NCBI GenBank assembly: GCA_017429265.1
Contig: JAFRPG010000016.1
Coordinates: 1-61,263, forward strand
Source: Clostridia bacterium
Lineage (GTDB): Bacteria > Bacillota > Clostridia > Christensenellales > Aristaeellaceae
DNA length: 61,263 nt
Reading direction: 5' to 3'
Numbering within the stretch: position 1 is the first letter of the stretch; each line of letters begins with the position of its first letter. The position numbers were made by a program, and so were the translations under genes. The notes beneath the pieces are model-generated. The model was not told the DNA's origin. It made no database searches and saw nothing but the letters and a program-made list of their open reading frames with translations. This document shows positions 42,921 to 51,097 of the stretch, piece by piece.

Positions 42921-42949
42921 TTTTCATCCGGGCATGAATGTGGTAAAAT
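42921..42949 (+). promoter_or_regulatory. Likely promoter of uxuA
   Basis: TTTTCA (42921-42926), 17 bases, TAAAAT (42944-42949) preceded by TGG, an extended -10. No operator palindrome is obvious around it. Confidence 0.55.
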
Positions 42950-42994
42950 GGCACAGACCCCTCACAAGACAGGAAAACGGAGGTTGACACAGCC

Positions 42995-44083
42995 ATGAAG
43001 ATGACATTCCGCTGGTACGGAGCCGCTTCGGATCCGATCCCGCTCCGCTATGTGAAGCAGATCCCCGGCATGACCGGCCTGATGGGCCTGCTGGACAAGC
43101 CCGCCGGCGTCGACTGGCCGGAGGAGGAGTTCGTCGCCCTGAAGAACGAGGTGAACGCGGCGGGCCTCGCCATCGAGGTGATCGAGAGCGTCAACGTGCA
43201 CGAGGATATCAAGCTCGGCCTGCCCTCCCGCGACGAGTACATCGCCAACTACATCTCCACCGTCCGCATGCTGGCCCGGCACGGGGTGAAGGTCGTCATC
43301 TACAACTTTATGCCGGTGTTCGACTGGCTGCGCACCGATCTGGCCCGCGTGATCCCGGAGGACGGCTCCAACAGCCTGTACTTCGACGAGAAGGACCTGG
43401 GCGCGATGGGCCCGCTGGAGATCGTGCGCCGGACCGCCGAGGGCAGCAAGGGCTTCTCCCTCCCGGGCTGGGAGCCCGAGCGTCTCGCCCTGCTGGAGAA
43501 GACCCTGAAGCAGTACGAGGACATCGGCCCGGACGACCTGCGGAAGAACTTCAAGTACTTCCTCGACGCGGTGGCCCCGGTGTGCGAGGAGGTCGGCGTG
43601 CGCATGGCCTGCCACCCGGACGATCCGGCCTGGCCCATCTTCGGCCTGCCCCGGATCACCCACTCCCTTGAGGACTTCGACAAGATGGTGGCCCTGCACG
43701 ACAGCCCGGCCAACAGCCTGTGCCTGTGCACCGGCAGCCTCGGCTCCAACCCGGACAACGACATCCCCGCCATGATCCGCCACTTCGGCGCGATGGACCG
43801 CATCGGCGCGATGCACGTGCGGAACGTGAAGCACCTGGGCCGGCACCACTTCCGCGAGGCCGCCCACCTGTCCTCGACGGGCGATCTCGACATGTATGCG
43901 ATCATGGCCGCGATCCACGATACCTGCCCGGACACCTACGTGCGCCCCGACCACGGCCGCATGATCTGGGACGAACAGGGCCGCCCGGGCTACGGCCTGT
44001 ACGACCGCGCCCTCGGCGCGGCCTACCTCAACGGCCTGTGGGAGGCCATCTGCCGCGAGCGCGGAGAGGAGGCCGGCATATGA
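42995..44083 (+). CDS. uxuA: Mannonate dehydratase
   Basis: 362 residues. It dehydrates D-mannonate to 2-keto-3-deoxygluconate in glucuronate catabolism. [25 protein letters not shown] is the UxuA start; [51 protein letters not shown] and [11 protein letters not shown] carry metal and substrate ligands. GGAGG lies 11 bases upstream of the ATG. The stop overlaps the uxuB start. Confidence 0.97.
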   Translation: MKMTFRWYGAASDPIPLRYVKQIPGMTGLMGLLDKPAGVDWPEEEFVALKNEVNAAGLAIEVIESVNVHEDIKLGLPSRDEYIANYISTVRMLARHGVKVVIYNFMPVFDWLRTDLARVIPEDGSNSLYFDEKDLGAMGPLEIVRRTAEGSKGFSLPGWEPERLALLEKTLKQYEDIGPDDLRKNFKYFLDAVAPVCEEVGVRMACHPDDPAWPIFGLPRITHSLEDFDKMVALHDSPANSLCLCTGSLGSNPDNDIPAMIRHFGAMDRIGAMHVRNVKHLGRHHFREAAHLSSTGDLDMYAIMAAIHDTCPDTYVRPDHGRMIWDEQGRPGYGLYDRALGAAYLNGLWEAICRERGEEAGI

Positions 44084-45660
44084 AAGTCTGCCTCGCTTCC
44101 CTGAGCGACCGCGAGGGCTGGGGCCGCATCGGCGTCACCCTCCCGGACTATGACGTGGCCGCCCTGCGGGAGAAGACCGCGGCGGAGCCGGCCTGGATCC
44201 ACTTCGGCGCCGGGAACATCTTCCGCGCCTTCCTCTGCGCCCTGCAGCAGGACCTGCTCAACCGCGGCTTGACGGACCGGGGCATCATCGCGGCGGACAC
44301 CTTTGACGTGGACAACATCCGCACGATCTACGGCGGCTTTGAGAACCTGACCCTGTCGGTGACCCTGAAGCCCGACGGCACCACGGACCGCGCGATCCTC
44401 GCCCCGGTGACCGAGGCCCTCGTGGCCCAGCCTTCGGAGGCGGCCGACTGGGCGCGCCTGAAGGAGATCTTCCGCGCGCCCTCCCTGCAGATGGTGTCCT
44501 ACACCATCACCGAGAAGGGCTACGCGCTCACGCCCGGCGCGGCGGACGGCGGCCCGGAGAAGGCCCGCCACGCGATGGCGGTCACCGCCGCCCTCCTCTA
44601 CGAGCGCTGGCAGCACGGGGCGCACCCGATCGCCGTGGTCAGCATGGACAACTGCTCCCACAACGGCGAAAAGCTCCGCGGCGCGGTGCTCGCCGTGGCG
44701 CAGCAGTGGGTCCGGGATGGCCTGGTGCCCGGCTGCTTCGTGCGCTGGCTCAGCGACGGGACGCAGGTCACCTTCCCCTGGACGATGATCGACAAGATCA
44801 CCCCGCGCCCCGCCCCCTCGGTGGAGCAGGGCCTGACCGCCGACGGCGTGGAGGGCATGGCGCCCGTCGTCACGCCGCGCGGCACCTATCTCGCCCCCTT
44901 CGTCAACGCCGAGCGCCCGCAGTACCTCGTGGTGGAGGACAGCTTCCCCAACGGCCGCCCCCCGCTGGAAAAGGCCGGCGTCCTCTTCACCGACCGCGAC
45001 ACCGTCAACCGCGTGGAGCGCATGAAGGTCACTACCTGCCTCAATCCGCTGCACACGGCTCTGGCCGTCTACGGCTGCCTCCTCGGCTACACGCTGATCG
45101 CCGACGAGATGAAGGACCCGGACCTCGTGCGCCTGGTCCGCCGCATCGGTTATGACGAGGGCCTGCCCGTCGTCACCGACCCCGGCATCCTCTCCCCCCG
45201 CGCCTTTATCGACGAGGTGATCGGGGAGCGCCTGCCGAACGTCTTCATGCCCGACACGCCTCAGCGCATCGCGACCGACACCTCGCAGAAGGTGCCGATC
45301 CGCTTCGGCGAGACGATCAAAAGCTACGTCGCCGACCCGGAGCGCGACCCGGCTTCCCTGGTCGGGATCCCACTGGCTGTCGCGGGCTGGCTGCGCTACC
45401 TCCTCGCCGTGGACGACGAGGGCAAGCCCATGGCCTGCTCCTCTGATCCGCTGCTGGAGAAGCTGCAGGCCGCGCTCGCCGGCGTGACCCTCGGCGACCC
45501 GGCCTCCGTGGGGGACCGGCTGCGGCCGATCCTCTCCGATCCGGCCCTCTTCGGCTCGGACCTGTACGCCGCCGGCCTCGGGGAGAAGATCGAACGGATG
45601 CTGGCGGAGGAGCTGGAGGGGCCCGGCGCCGTCCGCGCCGCCCTCAGGCGATATCTGTGA
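44080..45660 (+). CDS. uxuB: Fructuronate reductase / mannitol dehydrogenase family
   Basis: 526 residues. It interconverts fructuronate and mannonate with NAD(H), feeding Uxu[23 protein letters not shown] is the dinucleotide-binding start, [15 protein letters not shown] and [13 protein letters not shown] are typical of the family, and [22 protein letters not shown] holds the catalytic lysine/asparagine region. ATGA overlap with uxuA shows coupling. Specificity for fructuronate rather than tagaturonate or mannitol rests on the UxuA partner. Confidence 0.92.
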   Translation: MKVCLASLSDREGWGRIGVTLPDYDVAALREKTAAEPAWIHFGAGNIFRAFLCALQQDLLNRGLTDRGIIAADTFDVDNIRTIYGGFENLTLSVTLKPDGTTDRAILAPVTEALVAQPSEAADWARLKEIFRAPSLQMVSYTITEKGYALTPGAADGGPEKARHAMAVTAALLYERWQHGAHPIAVVSMDNCSHNGEKLRGAVLAVAQQWVRDGLVPGCFVRWLSDGTQVTFPWTMIDKITPRPAPSVEQGLTADGVEGMAPVVTPRGTYLAPFVNAERPQYLVVEDSFPNGRPPLEKAGVLFTDRDTVNRVERMKVTTCLNPLHTALAVYGCLLGYTLIADEMKDPDLVRLVRRIGYDEGLPVVTDPGILSPRAFIDEVIGERLPNVFMPDTPQRIATDTSQKVPIRFGETIKSYVADPERDPASLVGIPLAVAGWLRYLLAVDDEGKPMACSSDPLLEKLQAALAGVTLGDPASVGDRLRPILSDPALFGSDLYAAGLGEKIERMLAEELEGPGAVRAALRRYL

Positions 45661-45673
45661 AGGAGGATGCCCG

Positions 45674-46336
45674 ATGAAGATTGCCATTGACGGGCCCGTG
45701 GGAGCGGGCAAATCCTCGATCTCCGACGCGGTGGCGCAGGCCCTCGGGATCCTGCACCTCGACACCGGCGCGATGTACCGGGCGGTGGGCCTGACCTGCC
45801 TGCGCCGCGGCATCAATATTGATGACGAACAGGCGGTCACCGCCCTGAGCCGGACTCTGCCCATCGACGTCCGGTACGAAAACGGCGGCCAGCGGACCAT
45901 CGCGGACGGCGAGGACGTCACCGCCTTCATCCGCACCCCCGAGGTCAGCGATGCGGCCTCCCGCGTGGGCACCTACGAGGGCGTGCGCAAGGCGATGGTG
46001 GCGGCCCAGCAGGCCATCGCGGCCCGCACCGACATGCTTGTGGACGGCCGCGACATCGGCACCGTGGTCCTCCCCGACGCGGACGTGAAGATCTACCTCA
46101 CCGCGAGCGCCGAGGAGCGCGCCCGCCGCCGCTGGCTCCAGCAGAAAGAGAGCGGCCAGGACGCCGACTACGACCAGGTGCTCCGCGAGCTGATCGCCCG
46201 GGATCATCACGACATGAACCGGGAGCACGACCCCCTGCGGCAGGCGGAGGACGCCGTGCTGGTGGACACCACCGACCTGGATTTTGACCAGAGCGTGGAG
46301 GCCATCCTGCGCCTCGTGTGGGAGGCGAAGGCATGA
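45674..46336 (+). CDS. cmk: (d)CMP kinase
   Basis: 220 residues. It phosphorylates CMP and dCMP. The P-loop is IDGPVGAGKSS (5-15); LHLDTGAMYRAVG, VDGRDIGTVVLPDADVKIYLTAS and RDHHDMNREHDPLRQAEDA are diagnostic. AAGGAGG precedes the ATG, 13 bases after uxuB. The stop overlaps the plsC start, the common cmk-plsC pair. Confidence 0.97.
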   Translation: MKIAIDGPVGAGKSSISDAVAQALGILHLDTGAMYRAVGLTCLRRGINIDDEQAVTALSRTLPIDVRYENGGQRTIADGEDVTAFIRTPEVSDAASRVGTYEGVRKAMVAAQQAIAARTDMLVDGRDIGTVVLPDADVKIYLTASAEERARRRWLQQKESGQDADYDQVLRELIARDHHDMNREHDPLRQAEDAVLVDTTDLDFDQSVEAILRLVWEAKA

Positions 46337-46944
46337 GCTTTCTGTACAGTTTCCTCCGCCCCTTCGCGGCCTGCCTGCAGCACACGCTGATCCCCACGAA
46401 GTATGACCATGCCGAGCGGCTGAAGGGCCTGGAACCGCCGTACATCCTGATCGCCAACCACCAGTCCCTGCTCGACCCCGTCCCCGTGGCCTATCCGGTG
46501 AAGAAGTACGAGGTCAGCTTCCTCGGAAAGAAGGAGATCAATTCCAATCGCCTGGTGAAGTGGTTCGTCACCACCCTGCACATGATCCCGGTGGACCGCG
46601 GGAACACCGACATGGAGGCGATGCGCGCCTGCATGAAGGTGCTGCGCGGAGGCGGGATCCTCGGGATCTTCCCCGAGGGCACGCGGAACCGCGGCGGTCT
46701 GATGGAGCACATCGAGAGCGGGGTCAGCCTGATCGCCCTGCGGGGCGGCGCGCCGCTGATCCCGATGTACATCGAGGGGAAGTACGCGCCCTTCCACCGT
46801 GTGCGCGTCCACGTCGGTGAGCCGATCCCGATGGATGACCTCCGCGCCGACGGCGTCAATTCCGACACCGCCGCCCGCCTGAACGAGCGCATCACCGAGA
46901 CCTACCGCCGCCTTGCGGAGGAAGCGGCGAAGGGCATAGCATGA
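46333..46944 (+). CDS. plsC: 1-acyl-sn-glycerol-3-phosphate acyltransferase
   Basis: 203 residues. It makes phosphatidic acid at the membrane, feeding CdsA. HX4D motif NHQSLLDPVPVAY, FPEGTRNRGG and LIPMYIEGKY are intact. Its ATG overlaps the cmk stop (ATGA). A terminator follows at 46991. Confidence 0.95.
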   Translation: MSFLYSFLRPFAACLQHTLIPTKYDHAERLKGLEPPYILIANHQSLLDPVPVAYPVKKYEVSFLGKKEINSNRLVKWFVTTLHMIPVDRGNTDMEAMRACMKVLRGGGILGIFPEGTRNRGGLMEHIESGVSLIALRGGAPLIPMYIEGKYAPFHRVRVHVGEPIPMDDLRADGVNSDTAARLNERITETYRRLAEEAAKGIA

Positions 46945-46990
46945 CGGAGGGCGATATCTGACTCGCTGCGGTCATAACCATTTCATCATC

Positions 46991-47047
46991 GACGAGATTT
47001 CGCTATCGAAAAGATCCCGATAACGTAAATCTCGTCGTGCTTTTTTT
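46991..47047 (+). terminator. Terminator of the uxuA-plsC run
   Basis: GACGAGATTT (46991-47000) pairs with AAATCTCGTC (47027-47036); an inner CGCTATCG/CGATAACG stem extends it. Seven T follow at 47041-47047. Confidence 0.88.
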
Positions 47048-47115
47048 GCGCTTTTGGTGTATACTGTAGGCAATGAAAGCACGGGTTCACCGTGAAAATG
47101 AAAGGAGACTTGTTC

Positions 47116-47742
47116 ATGAAAAAGGTTCTTGTGTTTGTCCTATTGGCAGCCCTGCTGGTCACGCCATCTGCCCTCGCAGGAGACGTGAGCGGTTTTGAAG
47201 CGCATGCGACGATTGATCTGACGCCGTTCAAAACGGAACGGTATAATGTGGCGTTTGACGAATACAACTACACTGCGAAAATCGGAGTAGCTGATTCTGA
47301 TTGGCTTGTGTTCAGCTACACTGATTTTGCTACAAGCTTCAAGCCGTTTGTATACATACGTTTTGACGATGGAACCCCGAAGTATGAAATCTGGATGAAC
47401 TCCAAAGGCTTTTCTATCAGCAGCAGCTATGGCAGCATCAAATACAACATGGGGATCAGAATCGGTGAAAACCGCTATTATGTTACGCTTTATCAGGGTT
47501 CTGATTTCCTGGTAGACGGTCCCCTGTTCAATATTCTTGAGGAAATAGCGCAAACAGACAAACCCGTTCAGATCTGGCGGTCTTTTTCGAGAGTGGATGC
47601 TGTGCGCGAGAAGGATATCTACACGCTCACTGCACACGATATTGCCAGTATTCGGACGTTTGTAGAGGATATGAAAGCGAGTGGACTTGACAAGTATATG
47701 CCAGCGTCTGGCAATGTGTACACTATCACGAAATTCAATTGA
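47116..47742 (+). CDS. Secreted protein of unknown function, AT-rich
   Basis: 208 residues. Signal peptide MKKVLVFVLLAALLVTPSALA, then a beta-rich domain with many Tyr, Phe and Asp (FDEYNYTAKIGVADSDWLVFSYTDF, YVTLYQGSDFLVDGPLF). The ATG at 47116 is chosen for AAAGGAG 8 bases upstream; an ATG eight codons earlier lacks one. Codons are visibly more AT-rich than in every neighbour, consistent with recent acquisition. No family recognised. Confidence 0.78.
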   Translation: MKKVLVFVLLAALLVTPSALAGDVSGFEAHATIDLTPFKTERYNVAFDEYNYTAKIGVADSDWLVFSYTDFATSFKPFVYIRFDDGTPKYEIWMNSKGFSISSSYGSIKYNMGIRIGENRYYVTLYQGSDFLVDGPLFNILEEIAQTDKPVQIWRSFSRVDAVREKDIYTLTAHDIASIRTFVEDMKASGLDKYMPASGNVYTITKFN

Positions 47743-47834
47743 TCTATTCCAGTTTATAGCGAAGATTTGAATCCTCATTTACTTGAGCGGCAGGTGATAC
47801 TATCTGTCGATTCTGATCTGACAAGATTGCTCAA

Positions 47835-47877
47835 CAAAAGGGTATGGAGCCGCGAATACGCACCCCATACCCTTTTG
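47835..47877. terminator. Bidirectional terminator hairpin between convergent genes
   Basis: CAAAAGGGTATGG (47835-47847) pairs perfectly with CCATACCCTTTTG (47865-47877), 13 bp. A-rich and T-rich ends serve both directions. It separates the two secreted-protein genes. Confidence 0.8.
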
Positions 47878-47900
47878 CTGATATTCAACCGAATCCCCGA

Positions 47901-48833
47901 TCAATAGGGATTGAGGATGATCTCCCCGTTCTCGCCGCTGATCTCGACAGTGCAGCGGTGCTGCGCGCCGGCGGCATCCACATAGGCGATGCCCCAGCAG
48001 GGCATATCGCCCGGGAAGTCGAGGCCCGCGATCAGCGGCTGCACCGGCCAGAGACCGTCGAGGCGGAAGGCCTCATCCTCGTGGAAGGCGTAATCCCCGC
48101 CGCCCGTGAACTGCATGGTCAGCTCCAGGATGCGGAAGTCGGTCACGCCTTCCTCCGCCGTGAAGAGCACCCACGCGTCGGAGCCGGCCAGGTTCCAGCT
48201 GAGATAGGCCGTGTCGGTGTTCATCCGGCCCTCGGCCCACTCGGCGCGCACCGGCATCCCGGCCTGGGCGGCTGCCTGCGGCGCGTCCCCGAAGAAGACC
48301 GTGCGCATCAGCTCGGCGAAGCGCCGGCCCGCTCCCTCCCAGGCCTCGACGGGGAAGGTGGAGACCGCGGCCATCCAGGGGGCGTTCTCGTCCTCCTCGT
48401 CCATGTCCATGGTCACGAGGTAATAGCCGTGGACCAGGCCGGGGTTGCCCGCCTCGGCGAGATCGAACCAGGCCATCTCCGCCCCGCTCTCCAGATTCTC
48501 GAAGAGCACGACCGTGTCGTCCGCCGCGTGCGAGGAGATGAACTCCCAGGCGCCGGTGCCCGCGGCCGCGGGGGACAGCATCTCCACATAGATCGGCAGG
48601 TCGTCGCCGAAGCCGATCGGGCGGAGGATCAGGCTCTGCCCGCTCTCGGACATGCCGGCGTCCACCTCCAGCCAGTCCGAATCATACCAGAACGAGAAGC
48701 CGGGACCGGCGTACAGGGTCTCGTTGATCAGCTCCTCCTGGCCCTCCAGATAAATCACGCGCTCGCGGGTCTCCGCAAAGACCGCGGTCAGCGCCATGCA
48801 CAGCACCAGGCTGAGCGCAAACAGACGGCGCAT
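47901..48833 (-). CDS. Secreted protein of unknown function
   Basis: 310 residues. Signal peptide MRRLFALSLVLCMALTAVFA, then one long domain with GPGFSFWYDSDWLEVDAGMSESGQSLILRP near the start and FRILELTMQFTGGGDYAFHEDEAFRLDGLWPVQPL near the end, all beta-rich and acidic. No catalytic motif or family seen. AAGGAGG precedes the ATG, and it has its own promoter at 48876-48904. GC-rich like the rest of the window, unlike the gene it converges with. Confidence 0.75.
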   Translation of the reverse strand: MRRLFALSLVLCMALTAVFAETRERVIYLEGQEELINETLYAGPGFSFWYDSDWLEVDAGMSESGQSLILRPIGFGDDLPIYVEMLSPAAAGTGAWEFISSHAADDTVVLFENLESGAEMAWFDLAEAGNPGLVHGYYLVTMDMDEEDENAPWMAAVSTFPVEAWEGAGRRFAELMRTVFFGDAPQAAAQAGMPVRAEWAEGRMNTDTAYLSWNLAGSDAWVLFTAEEGVTDFRILELTMQFTGGGDYAFHEDEAFRLDGLWPVQPLIAGLDFPGDMPCWGIAYVDAAGAQHRCTVEISGENGEIILNPY

Positions 48834-48875
48834 ATCGATCCCTCCTTACTGTATCACATGCGTTGCCGTGCCCCC

Positions 48876-48904
48876 ATTATAGCGGATCGGAGGGTAAATG
48901 TCCA
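48876..48904 (-). promoter_or_regulatory. Promoter of the 310-residue secreted protein
   Basis: On the minus strand TGGACA (48904-48899), 17 bases, TATAAT (48881-48876). Confidence 0.8.
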
Positions 48905-48987
48905 TGGCCGGGCGGCAATGTTACAATCGGCGGAGGGGGAAGCGGATGACGCCGGCTGAAAAAGACAAACTTGCCCGAAAAAAGTGC

Positions 48988-49015
48988 TTGCAATCCGCGG
49001 AATATCTGCTATAAT
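48988..49015 (+). promoter_or_regulatory. Promoter of rpsF-ssb-rpsR
   Basis: TTGCAA (48988-48993), 16 bases, TATAAT (49010-49015) with an extended TGC before the -10. Confidence 0.87.
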
Positions 49016-49030
49016 TCTTACTTGGCACAT

Positions 49031-49057
49031 CCTTGCGCTGCATGCAAGGTGCAGCGC
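49031..49057 (+). promoter_or_regulatory. Alternative hairpins in the rpsF leader
   Basis: CCTTGC (49031-49036) can pair with GCAAGG (49044-49049), or GCGCTGC (49035-49041) with GCAGCGC (49051-49057); the two exclude each other. They lie 28 bases before the start codon. Bacterial rpsF leaders often carry an S6:S18-binding hairpin for autoregulation; whether this is one is inference. Confidence 0.4.
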
Positions 49058-49084
49058 CATAAGTCCATGAGGAGGTGAAAGGAA

Positions 49085-49528
49085 ATGAATAGGTACGAAC
49101 TGACCTACATCATCGACGCCATGCTGGAGGAGACGGCTCGCAAGGAGCTGATCGAAAAGGTCTCCGCCCTGATCGCCGCCAACGGCGGTGAGATCGAGAA
49201 GGTCGATGAAACCTGGGGCAAGCGCCGCCTGGCCTATCCGATCGATCACAAGACCGAAGGATACTACGTGCTGGTGACCATGTCCGCCCCCGGTGAAGCC
49301 ATCAGCGAGCTTGAGCGCAACCTGCGCATCAACGACAGCATCCTGCGGTATCTGTCTGTGAAGCTCGAGGAGAAGCAGTCCAAGGTCAAGCCGCGCGCCG
49401 TGCGCCCCGCTCCCGCTGCGGAGGCCCCCGCCGCCGAGGAAGCTCCCGCCGCTGCGGAAGCCCCTGTGGCCGAAGCGCCCGCTGCCGAGGAAGCCGCTCC
49501 CGCGGCCGAGACTCCCGCTGAGGAGTAA
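49085..49528 (+). CDS. rpsF: 30S ribosomal protein S6 with a long Ala/Pro/Glu tail
   Basis: 147 residues. The S6 domain (1-97) is standard: MNRYELTYIIDAMLEE, KRRLAYPIDHKTEGYYVLVTM, INDSILRYLSVKLEE. It binds S18 and 16S rRNA. From about residue 100 a 48-residue tail of Ala, Pro and Glu follows (EAPAAEEAPAAAEAP-like units), absent from typical 95-residue S6 proteins though tails are known in some lineages. AGGAGGTGA precedes the ATG. First of rpsF-ssb-rpsR. Confidence 0.97.
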   Translation: MNRYELTYIIDAMLEETARKELIEKVSALIAANGGEIEKVDETWGKRRLAYPIDHKTEGYYVLVTMSAPGEAISELERNLRINDSILRYLSVKLEEKQSKVKPRAVRPAPAAEAPAAEEAPAAAEAPVAEAPAAEEAAPAAETPAEE

Positions 49529-49585
49529 AGCACAATTCCATGATCATCATTGCCGATTTTGAATGAAGAGGAGAGATCAGAACGT

Positions 49586-50044
49586 ATGAATAAGATTATG
49601 CTGATCGGCAACTTGACACGCGACCCCGAAACCCGTACGGTATCCGGTTACAATGGTGATACGCAGGTCTGCAGCTTCACCATCGCCGTGAACAGCCGCC
49701 GCCGCGGGCAGCAGACGCCTGATGCGCAGCAGCCTGCACAGGATGATGCGCAGTTCTTCCGGATCAATGTCTGGGGACGTCAGGCCGACGCCGCACAGCG
49801 TTATCTCGCCAAAGGCCGCAAGGTGTTCGTCAGCGGTGAACTGACCGCCCGCACCTACACCGCCAATGACGGAACGACCCGTGTTTCGCTGGATGTCCGC
49901 GCTGATGATTATGAATTCCTGACCAGTAGAGCCGAGGCTCAGGCCATGGGCGGCAATGCCAATTACGCCCCCGCCGCGCAGCCCGCGCCCACCGCACAAA
50001 ATGACGGCTTCATGGCCGTGGAAGAAACCGATCTGCCGTTCTGA
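49586..50044 (+). CDS. ssb: Single-stranded DNA-binding protein
   Basis: 152 residues. OB fold (1-110): MNKIMLIGNLTRDPETR, CSFTIAVNSRRR, FFRINVWGRQADAAQRYLAKGRKVFVSGEL. A short linker leads to the acidic tip VEETDLPF that recruits partner proteins. An insert after RRR (GQQTPDAQQPAQDDA) is Gln-rich. The ATG at 49586 has GAGGAGAG upstream. Standard position between rpsF and rpsR. Confidence 0.97.
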   Translation: MNKIMLIGNLTRDPETRTVSGYNGDTQVCSFTIAVNSRRRGQQTPDAQQPAQDDAQFFRINVWGRQADAAQRYLAKGRKVFVSGELTARTYTANDGTTRVSLDVRADDYEFLTSRAEAQAMGGNANYAPAAQPAPTAQNDGFMAVEETDLPF

Positions 50045-50077
50045 TGAGCGGCACAGGCCCGAAAGGAGGCCCACAGC

Positions 50078-50335
50078 ATGTCTGAGGAACGCGAAGAGAG
50101 AAGGCCGCGCCCCCGTGGCGGACGTCGTCCGCGCCGCAAGGTGTGCAGCTTCTGCGTCGAGAAAATTGCCTATATCGACTATAAGGACGTGAATCATCTC
50201 CGCCGCTACATCAATGAGCGCGGCAAGATTCTGCCCTGCCGGATGACCGGCAACTGCGCCAAGCATCAGCGCCAGCTGAGTGTGGCCATCAAGCGCGCCC
50301 GTGCCATCGCGCTGCTGCCCTACACCGCTGAATAA
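50078..50335 (+). CDS. rpsR: 30S ribosomal protein S18
   Basis: 85 residues. An Arg-rich N-terminus then [40 protein letters not shown], with four cysteines (C-x2-C, C-x5-C), a zinc-type S18. AAAGGAGG precedes the ATG; a strong terminator follows 15 bases after the stop. Confidence 0.97.
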   Translation: MSEEREERRPRPRGGRRPRRKVCSFCVEKIAYIDYKDVNHLRRYINERGKILPCRMTGNCAKHQRQLSVAIKRARAIALLPYTAE

Positions 50336-50349
50336 GATGTTCGACAACG

Positions 50350-50382
50350 CCCGCCCGAGGAGCGATCCCCGGGCGGGTTTTT
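50350..50382 (+). terminator. Terminator of rpsF-ssb-rpsR
   Basis: CCCGCCCG (50350-50357) pairs with CGGGCGGG (50370-50377), then TTTTT (50378-50382). Confidence 0.93.
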
Positions 50383-50486
50383 CTGTATCCCGGTTTTGCC
50401 GGGGAAGGGGTTCTTTCCGAAAAGTCAGGGGAAAGTATCTGATCCCGATCTCAGTTCAGTGCGCACAAAGGCCAACGAGGGGATTC

Positions 50487-50678
50487 CGCGCTCTGCGGAG
50501 CGCGCCAGGGGCTTTCCGATCGCCCCCTGGACCCTTCGGGAGCATGTCTTTCTTGTATGGTGTTGGGTCAAGTGTAGTAGAGAAGAGAACTATTCAATCC
50601 CAAAGACTATCTTAACGGGACGGCGCCGAAGGAGTCCAGAGGGCGATCGGAAAGCCCTCTGGTGCGCCCGTAGGCGCA
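50487..50678. repeat. Paired-hairpin repeat element, copy E7 (spacer alpha)
   Basis: Left unit CGCGCTC-tgcg-GAGCGCG (50487-50504) and CCAGGGGC with GCCCCCTGG (50505-50530, one extra C). Right unit CCAGAGGGC-N9-GCCCTCTGG (50636-50662) and TGCGCC-cgta-GGCGCA (50663-50678). The spacer (50540-50625) is nearly identical to that of E8. Both lie in the convergent junction rpsR/tldE. Confidence 0.88.
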
Positions 50679-50736
50679 CACCCTCACCGACGGACATTTT
50701 CCTGACGAAACGTGAAAGACCAGGAAACGGAGGTTC

Positions 50737-50993
50737 CGCGCTCTGCGGAGCGCGCCAGGGGCTTTCCGATCGCCCCTGGACCCTTCGGGAGCATGTCTTT
50801 CTTGTGTGGTGTTGGGCCAAGTGTAGTAGAGAAGTGAAATATTCAATCCCAAAGACTATCTTAACGGGACGGCCCCGAAGGAGTCCAGAGGATTCGGAGC
50901 GCCCGGAAAACTGTCCGGGGGACAAGTTTTCAGCGGAGAATGGGCGGCAGCCCCGGATCGATCGGAAAGCCCTCTGGTGCGCCCGCAGGCGCA
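50737..50993. repeat. Paired-hairpin repeat element, copy E8, with nested palindromic insert
   Basis: Left unit CGCGCTC-tgcg-GAGCGCG (50737-50754) and CCAGGGGC-N9-GCCCCTGG (50755-50779). The right large hairpin is interrupted between CCAGAGG (50885-50891) and GATCGGAAA (50960-50968) by about 67 bases that are themselves a hairpin, with arms GATTCGGAGC.../...GCCCCGGATC and an inner GAAAACTGTC stem. The same insert, one base different, is in E1 at 37-102. The small hairpin TGCGCC-cgca-GGCGCA (50978-50993) is intact. Confidence 0.88.
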
Positions 50994-51042
50994 TACCCCT
51001 TTCCCTGACAAAACAGAACCGAAGACAGAAAGCGAACACGGG

Positions 51043-51076
51043 AAAAGCGCCCGGCTCTTAAGGGACCGGGCGCTTT
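51043..51076 (-). terminator. Terminator of tldD-tldE
   Basis: AAAGCGCCCGG (51044-51054) pairs perfectly with CCGGGCGCTTT (51066-51076); the minus strand ends in TTTT. Confidence 0.88.
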
Positions 51077-51097
51077 GAGCGGATCAATCTTGGCGGG

